Of a stretch of 64,000 nt of DNA, positions 1-8,229 are shown piece by piece. The notes below the pieces were generated by a model. That model ran no database searches and was not told the DNA's origin. It saw only the letters and a program-made list of their open reading frames with translations. How positions within the stretch are numbered: the stretch's first letter is position 1; each line of letters opens with the position of its first letter. Both the position numbers and the translations under genes were made by a program. The stretch is from Oribacterium sp934229835 (GTDB lineage: Bacteria; Bacillota; Clostridia; Lachnospirales; Lachnospiraceae), in contig CAKQED010000001.1 in the NCBI GenBank assembly GCA_934229835.1, forward strand, positions 1 to 64,000. The letters run 5' to 3'.

Positions 1-1253
1 ACAGTGAACTTCTTAATCTTGCTATCGTACTGAGTCTTAGCCTCACCATTCTTCTGGAAATAGAACTGATAGGTATCATCATCCATCTCGATGTTCTGAT
101 ATCCAGTCTTCATGGAACCATCCTTCTCTTCATTAGATGAGAAGAAGAATGCGCCATCGTTGTTAGCAGCGATCCACTCCTTAGCAGTGAAGTCATCTGC
201 ACTACCAATCTTGGTTACGCCCTTGTTATCATCGCCAACAGCTACGAAGCCCGTCTGCATACGGCCGTACTCATCGAATGCATAGTACTTACCATTGATC
301 TTCTTCTTCTGATCAACAGTCAGCTTGCCATTCTTACCGAAGTAGAACCATCTGTAGCTATCGTCCTCGTAATCCTTGTTGATCCAGTTCTCACCCGGAA
401 TAGCCCAAACCCAAGTGTTCTTTCTCTGAGAACCATCGCCATTGAGATATGCGATATTTGTGGCTGTAGTACCAGTAGCAATCTCATCAAGTGCGGACCA
501 TGTATCACCATGCTGAATAGCCCACTCATCAACCATGCGGCCGTACTCATCGAATACATAGTAAACGCCGTTGATCTTCTTACGCTTGCTGGACTGCTTG
601 ATACCGTTACCATCAAAGTAGAACCAGTAATTCTCGGTATCGCCATCTTCCTTCTCTACGTTAAGCTGAGCCCAACCAGTCTGAGCATGGCCATCGTTCC
701 AACCGTTGAAATAGTAATCAGCGTGCATCCAAGCCTGCGCATCGTCGTCATCCTGAGTGTGGGAATCAGTATTAACCCAGCCATAAAGCATGTGGCCCTC
801 AGAATCGAAGGCATACTTAAGGCCGTTGATGGTCTTAACCTTATTCTTTGTAAGCTTCTTGTCGGACTCAGTGGTATAAGCCTTACCATCGTTACCGAAG
901 TAGTACCACCAGTACTCAGCGTCGAGATCAGTATTATCATCGTCGTCCATAGCTACAGCCTTCCAGGTGTTCTTCACCATAGCGCCGTACTGGTCAACAT
1001 AATAGTACTTCGTCTTGGAACCAGACTCATCCTCGATCAGCTTATCGGTAGCCATAACTCCGTCGCTGTCAAGATAGAACCAATTTCCGTTTGCGGACTT
1101 CCACTCGTCAACAACCTCTGTGCCATCGTTGTTCAGATATCTCCAAGCGCCTGTTGAGTTATCCCAACCAGCTGCCATGGAAACGGCTGAAAAACCAAGA
1201 GCAAGAAGTGCTGCAGTAGAAAGTGTTGCCATTACCTTTGTCTGCTTCTTCAT
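1..1253 (-). CDS. Secreted cell-wall-binding repeat protein (C-terminus outside window)
   Basis: The reading frame enters from the window edge, so the C-terminus is missing. The start codon at 1253 follows an AGGAG ribosome-binding site. The N-terminus is a typical signal peptide: MKKQTK, a hydrophobic stretch, then a likely cleavage after SMAA. The rest is a run of about 20-residue aromatic/glycine repeats (W-Y-Y-F, NGDG, DEYGRM, G-W), the pattern of glucan/choline-binding-type wall-binding repeats. No catalytic domain is visible in the part present. These repeats usually attach proteins non-covalently to wall polymers, so a surface or wall-associated role is inferred. It is the last gene of the glycopolymer region and has its own long upstream gap. 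A related protein lies at 51486-53075. Confidence 0.85.
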   Translation of the reverse strand, partial: MKKQTKVMATLSTAALLALGFSAVSMAAGWDNSTGAWRYLNNDGTEVVDEWKSANGNWFYLDSDGVMATDKLIEDESGSKTKYYYVDQYGAMVKNTWKAVAMDDDDNTDLDAEYWWYYFGNDGKAYTTESDKKLTKNKVKTINGLKYAFDSEGHMLYGWVNTDSHTQDDDDAQAWMHADYYFNGWNDGHAQTGWAQLNVEKEDGDTENYWFYFDGNGIKQSSKRKKINGVYYVFDEYGRMVDEWAIQHGDTWSALDEIATGTTATNIAYLNGDGSQRKNTWVWAIPGENWINKDYEDDSYRWFYFGKNGKLTVDQKKKINGKYYAFDEYGRMQTGFVAVGDDNKGVTKIGSADDFTAKEWIAANNDGAFFFSSNEEKDGSMKTGYQNIEMDDDTYQFYFQKNGEAKTQYDSKIKKFT

Positions 1254-1556
1254 AATAAATGCACTCTCCTTTTTTTCTTTTCGAGCCTCTAGGCTCAGTT
1301 ACGGTGAGATTATACCTCTAAGCGTGTGACCTTGCAAGTCCTTTTCTTACTTGGTTCCGCGGAGGAAGTACTTGCTTCGTACTCTCTCATCATGTACGAG
1401 GTTATCTTACTGCGATTCGATCAGAAAGTATATAACAGAGTCATTACTAATTCTTACGAATTTCTTAAAGACTATCTTTCGTACTTCTTAATCAAATCTT
1501 AATAATTAACCTATGTCTGCGATTATACATGCTTTTCACAGGAATGCAAGCACTTT
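1254..1556. other. Intergenic region upstream of the wall-binding protein gene
   Basis: About 300 AT-rich bases between the end of the metallo-beta-lactamase-fold gene and the wall-binding protein gene. It should hold that gene's promoter. A TATACT hexamer is readable on the minus strand near 1430, but I could not find a good -35 box at the right distance. No terminator or RNA gene is evident. Confidence 0.4.
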
Positions 1557-2663
1557 TTACATATTCGGGGATGGCATACCGAGATACATATGGACATCTC
1601 CGTCCTTCAGGGAGCGGTTATCCTTCACTCCGAGAGCATCCATCCATGCTCGGGTCGTCAGGGTTCCCCATGGACCGCTGCCGACGCCACCTCCGTTATC
1701 GTTATTCCAGAGCCAGGCAGGTGATGGCCAGAGGCAGGTGGTCGGGGCGATCAGTGCATAGGCGTCCTGGTCCACGCCCTGCTGGCCGTGATGCGCCATC
1801 TGTACGATATCTGATTTCAGTTCTACGGCTGTACAGGTCTTAATCAGATCTTTTCCGCCGTCGTACGCGAGATCGCCGAGGATCAGGATGGACTGGCCGC
1901 TCACACGGATCTTATAGACCAGACTGCTGTTGTTGACACCGTTATAGGTATACACGCCACGGTTATTTAGTACACGGATGTTGACATCATCGATATTGAT
2001 TTCTGTTCCTCGTCCTATATTATTTGTCACCGTACCAACCGGCAGCTTTGTGAATGCATTCAGGAGCTGATCTGCGATGCCGGCACCGGTCGGAGAAACC
2101 TGGCAATACCAGTCTGGTGTTGCCAGTGAGCAGTAGATCTTATCAATTTTGATTTTTCTGGAGCTATCACTCAGAATCGCGCAAAGTGCACCGACATGAT
2201 CCTCGTGCGGATGTGTGATGAGCCAGGCATCCACCTTTCCGCCCTGCTGCAGGATAAGTGATGACAGTTTATCTGCATCCGCTTCCCAGCCACCATCGAT
2301 GACGATGAGCTTTCCGTGTGGGCTTCTGATGACGATGCTTAGATTCTGCGCACCTGTTGTGCTTCCCAGCATCCATAACTCGCCGACACCACTTGCTCCA
2401 GTTGAAATCGATGTGTACGCACTCGACATTCCTGGTGTCTGTACTATCTGTGCATTCGTCACATTCTGTGACGATGTTGACGGCACGGTCGGTGCACCTG
2501 GCATCGAGGTCGTCTGTGCAATGGTCGTATCGATGATCGGCGCTGCCTGCGCAGGCATCCTACCGAAGATAGACAGTGTCATCAGGAGGCCAAGCATCCA
2601 TGCATGCGCAATGCTATCTATTTTCTTTTTCAAGCCTTTCATCAAATTCCACTCAAATCTCAT
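1557..2663 (-). CDS. Secreted metallo-beta-lactamase-fold hydrolase
   Basis: This 368-residue protein has an N-terminal hydrophobic segment (about residues 18-40, ending AQAA) that looks like a signal peptide or anchor. The catalytic part carries the metallo-beta-lactamase signature THPHEDHVG, a later GDLAYDGG aspartate motif and MAHHGQ. This arrangement resembles the ComEC/Rec2 C-terminal hydrolase group. The substrate cannot be told; a phosphodiester or other ester outside the membrane is possible. Its start overlaps the stop of the upstream O-antigen-ligase-type gene by four bases (ATGA), with an AAAGGA site inside that gene, so the two are translationally coupled. A role in processing an exported polymer is an inference from context only. 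Confidence 0.75.
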   Translation of the reverse strand: MRFEWNLMKGLKKKIDSIAHAWMLGLLMTLSIFGRMPAQAAPIIDTTIAQTTSMPGAPTVPSTSSQNVTNAQIVQTPGMSSAYTSISTGASGVGELWMLGSTTGAQNLSIVIRSPHGKLIVIDGGWEADADKLSSLILQQGGKVDAWLITHPHEDHVGALCAILSDSSRKIKIDKIYCSLATPDWYCQVSPTGAGIADQLLNAFTKLPVGTVTNNIGRGTEINIDDVNIRVLNNRGVYTYNGVNNSSLVYKIRVSGQSILILGDLAYDGGKDLIKTCTAVELKSDIVQMAHHGQQGVDQDAYALIAPTTCLWPSPAWLWNNDNGGGVGSGPWGTLTTRAWMDALGVKDNRSLKDGDVHMYLGMPSPNM

Positions 2664-4381
2664 AACGTTCCTTTCTCACAGTTCGATGATTGGGTGCTAT
2701 TGATTCCCACATAAAGAAGGAGCATAAAAATCGGTGTCGTGAGCGGAATCGCGATATTGACCACCGACTGCACCGCATAAGCAAGCACTGCGAAGCCGCA
2801 GGCAATGGCACTGGCATTGTCTGACTTTTTCAGCATCTGCCGAAGACTCGTCGCCAGCACCCCAAGGTATGCAAGCGTACCCAGTATTCCGATGGTGGTC
2901 AGATACTCTATATATTCGTTATGTGCCGAATCAAATATGCCATAGCCTGCGTCTCTCATCGCATGTTTATAGCGATCCATGGTAATAATGTAGTAGGTAT
3001 CCGGTCCATAGCCGATGATTTTCTGTAAGAGACTGGCATCCTTTGTAAAGAATTCCCAGGCCAGGCGCCAGTTGAAGCCTCGACCGGTTCCCCAGCCATC
3101 GCCAAAGATCAGCACATTACGATACGCATTCCAGATTTCCGGATGCTTCCCTGTATTGGCGTCTACAAAAACTGCCACTACTGTCAAACTACCCGCAAGG
3201 AAAAGCCCCAGCCAGATGCGGCGCGCAATTCGAGTAGTCTTTTCCTCCACTGCCTGCATGACTTCCTTACGAAAACGAAGCGACAAAACAATTGCAAACA
3301 TCCAAAGTACGATCGTAAGAAAAAGGAAGGCGTTTGTTTTGCCAAGTGTCACAAAAACACTGCCTCCATCACAATCGGCCATCGTTTCCCGTCCAATGGT
3401 CAGCTGTGCTGTAATGATCACACTTGTCATAAAGATACTCAGCGCAATAAAGAATCGAGCTATGTTCTTCCGTGCATTCCACCCCACAAAAGGAAGGAAT
3501 GCAAAAACCGCAGCTGCCGCAAGAAGCCCGTTATCACTGATGCCCATCACGATGGCGAGTGAGGAAATCACCAGTGTAGTACACGTCAATAGCAGCTCAT
3601 GTTTCGTGTCCGAAAGTACAAAGAGTACCACAGATGCACCCAAGTGCAGCGCCACCATATTTGTATAGGTATTAATATTGCCCACGCTGGAAACGAAGGT
3701 ATAAATATACTCCGGACTGGTGTTCTTGTGAAATCCAAATAAATCTAAAAGGAAGAAGTCCGTCATTCCCCAGATTTCCGGGAGACACGCGGCGATGAGA
3801 TAGGCATATAGGTGCCACTTTCGGAAGTGATAGAAACGGGTGACGAACCAATACGCGATGAAAAACATGAGCCAGAGGACGAGGCCGTTGAAGCGGCCGC
3901 GGCTGCCCCAGAGGGCTTCGTACTGGTAGTCCGCGAAGAGCACGGACAGGGCCATGATGAAGATCAGTGCGATGAAGCAGATGTCGGTCTTCGTGAGCTT
4001 CGTCTTCAGGATGTTCCACTTCAAATTTTCTCTCAGCTTCGCTGTGAGAGCTCCACCGTTCTCTCGTTTATCTGCAATCAGATAGAGGATACCCAGTACG
4101 AGGAAGAGGATGCCGTAGATGAGGGTCGGAATCCAGTAGAGCTGGAAGCGGAACTGTAAGATATCGAAGTACTTGTCGTGGGTCGCGAGTGGGAAGATGC
4201 AAAGATAGAAAAGCACGTAGATCGTCATCAGGGTGTTGGCGATGCGACCAAAGCGTTGATTAATACGGTCGCTTTCTGGGCCGACTGCATTTTGCAGTCC
4301 GATTGAGTTCTTTTCTCCTGCTGCCGTCTTTACTTCCTGTACGGCTTTTGCTGTGTTTCCGGTTTTCTTTTGCTTACTCAT
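2660..4381 (-). CDS. O-antigen ligase/polymerase-type membrane protein (Wzy_C family)
   Basis: A 573-residue polytopic membrane protein with roughly ten to twelve hydrophobic segments and a soluble N-terminal tail of about 45 residues. The large central periplasm-facing loop includes RGFNWRLAWEF and an EYIEYLTTIGILG segment, the usual layout of the Wzy_C/WaaL family that polymerises or ligates lipid-linked glycans. The start follows a GGAGC site. It lies directly downstream of the LCP gene and a hairpin, and overlaps the next gene by four bases. In this cluster it most likely polymerises or transfers the glycopolymer built by the upstream glycosyltransferases (inference). Confidence 0.8.
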   Translation of the reverse strand: MSKQKKTGNTAKAVQEVKTAAGEKNSIGLQNAVGPESDRINQRFGRIANTLMTIYVLFYLCIFPLATHDKYFDILQFRFQLYWIPTLIYGILFLVLGILYLIADKRENGGALTAKLRENLKWNILKTKLTKTDICFIALIFIMALSVLFADYQYEALWGSRGRFNGLVLWLMFFIAYWFVTRFYHFRKWHLYAYLIAACLPEIWGMTDFFLLDLFGFHKNTSPEYIYTFVSSVGNINTYTNMVALHLGASVVLFVLSDTKHELLLTCTTLVISSLAIVMGISDNGLLAAAAVFAFLPFVGWNARKNIARFFIALSIFMTSVIITAQLTIGRETMADCDGGSVFVTLGKTNAFLFLTIVLWMFAIVLSLRFRKEVMQAVEEKTTRIARRIWLGLFLAGSLTVVAVFVDANTGKHPEIWNAYRNVLIFGDGWGTGRGFNWRLAWEFFTKDASLLQKIIGYGPDTYYIITMDRYKHAMRDAGYGIFDSAHNEYIEYLTTIGILGTLAYLGVLATSLRQMLKKSDNASAIACGFAVLAYAVQSVVNIAIPLTTPIFMLLLYVGINSTQSSNCEKGTL

Positions 4382-4412
4382 GGAGAAGCTCCTTTATTTC
4401 TTAATATGACAT

Positions 4413-4446
4413 AATCCGGCTGTTCGCTTCTGCGTACAGCCGGATT
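4413..4446 (-). terminator. Hairpin between the LCP and ligase genes
   Basis: Perfect 11-bp inverted repeat AATCCGGCTGT/ACAGCCGGATT with a 12-base loop, lying six bases after the LCP stop codon. Only a weak T-rich tail follows on the minus strand, so it may attenuate or stabilise the transcript rather than end it completely. Confidence 0.55.
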
Positions 4447-4451
4447 TCAGA

Positions 4452-6641
4452 TTATGCGCCAGGGCCTTCGAGTAGGTCACCGCCTGGACCGCCAGGGATG
4501 ACTTCGCTGGTATGGCTGCTGCCCGGTCCTTCGCTGCTGCTGTTGTTTGAGCTGGAGCCTGGGCCGGCGGTGCTGCTGTTATGATTCGAGCTGGAGCCAC
4601 CCGGGCCGTCGTAGCTGTTCTCCGGGGTCTTGCCCGGCTCTTCGATGGTTTCCTTCTGACTTTCCTTGGTCTCCGAGCTGTTGTCCTTCTTCGACTCCTT
4701 CGTCTCGTCCTTCGAGTTTTCCTTCTGGCTTTCCTTGGTTTCCTTCGTCGGACCTTCGATGATCTCGCCCTCGTCGGTCTCAGATTCCTTGGTTTCGCCT
4801 TCCTTCGTTTCCTTCGTCTCGTCGGACTTCGTCGTTTCCGTGTCGGCCTTGATCTTATTGCCGTCGGCATCCGTCTCGTATATGTACTTGCCGTTCTTGT
4901 CGACGCCCTTGATGAGGTAGCCGTTCTTGTCGGTCTTCGGGACCTTGATGACATTGCCGTCGGCGTCGGTTTCGGATTCCTTCGTTTCGTCGGTCTTCGG
5001 CTTCTTGATGGTGTCACCGTTCTCGTCGGTCTCGGCCTTCGTCTTCTCGATCTCGTCCTCGCCGGACTTCGTGAACTTCTTATCCGACTCCTCCGTCTCC
5101 TTATGGCTCGCATAGTAGCCGGAGTCGTCCGAGATCTTCTGGGAGTAGCGCTTCACCGCATCCGATACGGTGTAGTTCTCATCCTCGAAGAGGATGCTAT
5201 GGAGCCAGACGACATTGGACTCGAGTGTCGCCGGGATGACGCATGCGCCCTTCTTGCCCATCATCTGATCCTTCAGGTCCTTCGGGAAGCCGACGGACTC
5301 GCGGATGTTGTAGCGGGAGATGCCCTTCGCGAGCTCGATGATGTCGGCGGTGTCGATGTTAAAGGCCACCTGCGGGAGCACGGTGTCGATGATCTTCGTG
5401 AGGGTCGCGAGGTCGGTCTTCTTCGCGAGGTCGAGGCACTGCGAGATGACTTCACGCTGGCGCTTCGTACGTTCGAAGTCGCTGTCCATGTAGCGGAGAC
5501 GGGCGTAGGCCACGGCCTGGACGCCGTTCAGGTGCTGCGGGCCGGCCTTCTTGATGTACATGGCAGCCGGGTTCTGTGCGCTGATGCCGGACTTCAGGCA
5601 GGTTTCGTGAATGTAGGCATTCATATAGTAGAAAGCCGCCTTCGAGACGTCGATGTCCACGCCGCCGAGGAGGTCGATGACGTCCGCCACGGCCTTCCAG
5701 TTGAAAGTGACGTAATTCTCGATGTCGAGGTCGAGGTTTTTATTCAGCATCGCGACGGCCTGCTCCGGTCCGCCCTCGGCGTAGGCGGCGTTACTCTTCG
5801 AGTAGCGGTCACCCTTTCCGAGGTTCAGGTAGGTATCACGGTAGACGGAGGTCAGGGTGATATCGCCAGTGCCCATGTTGACGTTTGCGATGATCTGTAC
5901 GTCGGCGTTCGCGCCCTTGCCGACGTCGCCGTTACGGGAGTCGACGCCGAAGACGGCGACGGTCCAGTAGCCGGACATCTTCTGCTTCTGGGAGATGTCG
6001 ATGTTGTCGTTTCGTACCTTGCTGACATCGAAGGCGACGTCGGCGGTCATGTGCATGTAGCGGTAGACGAAGCCGAAGCCGAAGATGCAGACGAGGGTCA
6101 GGAGCTCGACGATCACCATGGTGATGATGCGGGTGCGGCGGGCCTTCTTCTTTTTGTCGCGCATGCGGCGTTCGTAGTCGGCGTCGAACTGTCCCTCGCC
6201 GATGCTGTTCAGCTGGCGGACGCCCGGCTGGGCCTCCTGCGGCTTCACTGGCGTCGTGCGACGCGGACGGGCGTCGGATCTGGATGCCGGCCGTGCACCG
6301 GTGGTGCCGGTCGTCGGACGGGTGCCCGGGGTGTCGGACGGGCGGGTGCCGGTGGATCCGGTCGTCGAGTACGCGTCCGACGTGGTGCCTGCCGAGTGCA
6401 GGGTGCGGGTTGTGCCGTCCGCAGCTCTGGCTACTCTTCTCTCCGCTTCCATCTCTGAAAGATATGGGTTGCTGCGACGAGGTGTCGCCGCGTCACCGCT
6501 CTGCGGGTTCATGGCCTTATCCATGAGCCGACCGGCCATCTGCTTATCATTTACGATTCGATCTTCGAGCGCGCGCTGTTCGGCTTCTGCCTCTGCCTGC
6601 GTGTGCGGGCGGCGCGTTTCCTTGCCACTGTCAAGTGCCAT
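4452..6641 (-). CDS. LytR-CpsA-Psr (LCP) family wall-polymer ligase
   Basis: LCP proteins transfer undecaprenyl-linked glycopolymers to peptidoglycan outside the membrane. The start at 6641 (MALDSGKETRR) is preferred because a GAGG site sits eight bases upstream; the frame could open earlier only with TTG. Layout of the 729 residues: a charged, disordered cytoplasmic region of about 150 residues, one membrane segment (VELLTLVCIFGFGFVYR), then the LCP domain with VYRDTYLNLG, HLNGVQAVAYARLR and the arginine-rich FERTKRQREVI motif. The last about 220 residues are extremely low complexity, rich in E/K/T/S/D and ending in repeated GPG-serine blocks. That tail is long for the family and may thread the wall. 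Confidence 0.9.
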   Translation of the reverse strand: MALDSGKETRRPHTQAEAEAEQRALEDRIVNDKQMAGRLMDKAMNPQSGDAATPRRSNPYLSEMEAERRVARAADGTTRTLHSAGTTSDAYSTTGSTGTRPSDTPGTRPTTGTTGARPASRSDARPRRTTPVKPQEAQPGVRQLNSIGEGQFDADYERRMRDKKKKARRTRIITMVIVELLTLVCIFGFGFVYRYMHMTADVAFDVSKVRNDNIDISQKQKMSGYWTVAVFGVDSRNGDVGKGANADVQIIANVNMGTGDITLTSVYRDTYLNLGKGDRYSKSNAAYAEGGPEQAVAMLNKNLDLDIENYVTFNWKAVADVIDLLGGVDIDVSKAAFYYMNAYIHETCLKSGISAQNPAAMYIKKAGPQHLNGVQAVAYARLRYMDSDFERTKRQREVISQCLDLAKKTDLATLTKIIDTVLPQVAFNIDTADIIELAKGISRYNIRESVGFPKDLKDQMMGKKGACVIPATLESNVVWLHSILFEDENYTVSDAVKRYSQKISDDSGYYASHKETEESDKKFTKSGEDEIEKTKAETDENGDTIKKPKTDETKESETDADGNVIKVPKTDKNGYLIKGVDKNGKYIYETDADGNKIKADTETTKSDETKETKEGETKESETDEGEIIEGPTKETKESQKENSKDETKESKKDNSSETKESQKETIEEPGKTPENSYDGPGGSSSNHNSSTAGPGSSSNNSSSEGPGSSHTSEVIPGGPGGDLLEGPGA

Positions 6642-6729
6642 TCGTTTATCCTCATACTGCGGGTTGCAGCTACTTTTCAAAAAAACTTAGACGATTTTAC
6701 CATACTTGCCCCGCTTCAGCAATTTTTAC

Positions 6730-8145
6730 TTAATATGCATTTTTGTTTACGAATCCTTTAAAAATCGTGAGGAAAAGGATTTTTACGTCGAGGGACATGG
6801 TCCAGTTCTCGATGTACCAGATGTCGTACTTGACGCGCTCGTAGATCGAGGTGTCGCCGCGGAGGCCGTTGACCTGGGCCCAACCGGTCATGCCTGGGCG
6901 GACCTGATGCTTGATCATGTAGCGCGGGATCTCCTCCTTAAACATCTCGACGAACTGGGTACGCTCCGGGCGCGGGCCGATGAGGGACATCTGGCCGGCG
7001 AGGATGTTGAAGAACTGCGGGAACTCGTCGATCGAGGTTTTCCGAATGAAGCGGCCGACGCGGGTGACGCGCGGGTCGCCTGGGACGGTCCAGCCCTTCT
7101 TTTCGTCTGCTTCAGTCTGCTGCACCATGGAGCGGAACTTGTACATCATGAACGGCTTGTTATGAAGGCCGACGCGCTCCTGCTTGAAGATGATCGGGCC
7201 CGGGGAGGTGAGCTTGATGAGGGTCGCGACGACGAGCATGATCGGGCTGAAGAGGAGGATGCCGACGAGGGCGCCGCAGATGTCAACGGCGCGCTTCGCA
7301 GTGGCCTTGACCGGGTCGGTGAGCGGGACATTCCGGATGTTGATGACCGGGAGGCCGTCCATGTCTTCGGTGACCGGCTTCGAGTGGATGATGTTGTTAT
7401 AGTCCGGAATGAACTTCGTGTGAACACCGGACTTCTCGCAGACGTGGACGATCCCGTCGAGCTTCGCGTAGGCTGCGAGCGGCAGGGTGATCGCGATTTC
7501 GTCGATGGTGTTCTGCGCGAGGATGTGCTCGAGCTCGGAGATGCGGCCGACGACGCGAACGCCCTTGTAGCCTTCGCCGACTTCGGCGATGTCGTCGACG
7601 ATGCCGTAGATGTGGTAGCCCCAGTCCGGGTTGCGGCGGCAAGCGTCGATGAACTGGTCGGAGGCGTCTGAGAAGCCGACGAGCATGACGTGCTTCTGGT
7701 TGAAGCCCTTCCGGCGAAGGCGCGAGAGGATGTAGCGGATGCCGAATCGTTCGATCGTCGTCAGGGTGATGTCGATGATGGAGAACGCAACGAGCATACG
7801 GGTCGAGAAGTTGCCGAAGTATCCGGAGCGTCGGAACGCGAAGAGGATCGAGGTCAGCAGCATGAGTCCGACGGCGCAGGCCTGGCAGATGTGCCAGAGC
7901 TCGGCGCGCTTCGAGTGGGTGCGCTTCGGCTCGTACAGGTGGAACGCCCAGTAGAGAAGGAGATACGCCGGTACGATCGGAATGAGCGCAGCAAAATAGA
8001 CCTGCGGCGGGAGTACGCCGTGGCCTGCCGGGAAGATCGGTGCGACGATCGTCAGGAGCCATGCGAGGGCGTAGGACGCGCAGATGATGAGAACGTCCAG
8101 AAGGACGTGAAGATTATTTAAAAAACGCTGGTTATCTTTAATCAT
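6730..8145 (-). CDS. Polyprenyl-phosphate sugar-1-phosphate transferase (WbaP/CpsE type)
   Basis: This 471-residue enzyme starts glycopolymer assembly by moving a sugar-1-phosphate onto undecaprenyl phosphate. The N-terminal half has four to five membrane segments and a CoA-binding-like fold (HVMLVGFSDASDQ). The C-terminal catalytic domain has the family blocks FKQERVGLHNKPF, MYKFRSM, DEFPQFFNILAGQMSLIGPRPE and RPGMTGWAQVNGLRG. Length is normal. It lies downstream of two glycosyltransferases and upstream of the LCP gene, matching a capsule or secondary wall-polymer cluster. The sugar cannot be told from sequence; glucose or galactose are commonest in the family. Confidence 0.92.
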   Translation of the reverse strand: MIKDNQRFLNNLHVLLDVLIICASYALAWLLTIVAPIFPAGHGVLPPQVYFAALIPIVPAYLLLYWAFHLYEPKRTHSKRAELWHICQACAVGLMLLTSILFAFRRSGYFGNFSTRMLVAFSIIDITLTTIERFGIRYILSRLRRKGFNQKHVMLVGFSDASDQFIDACRRNPDWGYHIYGIVDDIAEVGEGYKGVRVVGRISELEHILAQNTIDEIAITLPLAAYAKLDGIVHVCEKSGVHTKFIPDYNNIIHSKPVTEDMDGLPVINIRNVPLTDPVKATAKRAVDICGALVGILLFSPIMLVVATLIKLTSPGPIIFKQERVGLHNKPFMMYKFRSMVQQTEADEKKGWTVPGDPRVTRVGRFIRKTSIDEFPQFFNILAGQMSLIGPRPERTQFVEMFKEEIPRYMIKHQVRPGMTGWAQVNGLRGDTSIYERVKYDIWYIENWTMSLDVKILFLTIFKGFVNKNAY

Positions 8146-8229
8146 ACTGGGAGTATACTCTATTTTTCTGAAAAACCTAGAGCAAGGATGTTAGAAATTT
8201 CTTAGGATTTCCCGTCCTGGCATCTGGTT

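Noticed and set aside
4581..6458. A 625-codon plus-strand open frame opposite the LCP gene
   Set aside because: Same reason; composition is that of an antisense reading and the LCP protein on the other strand is clear.
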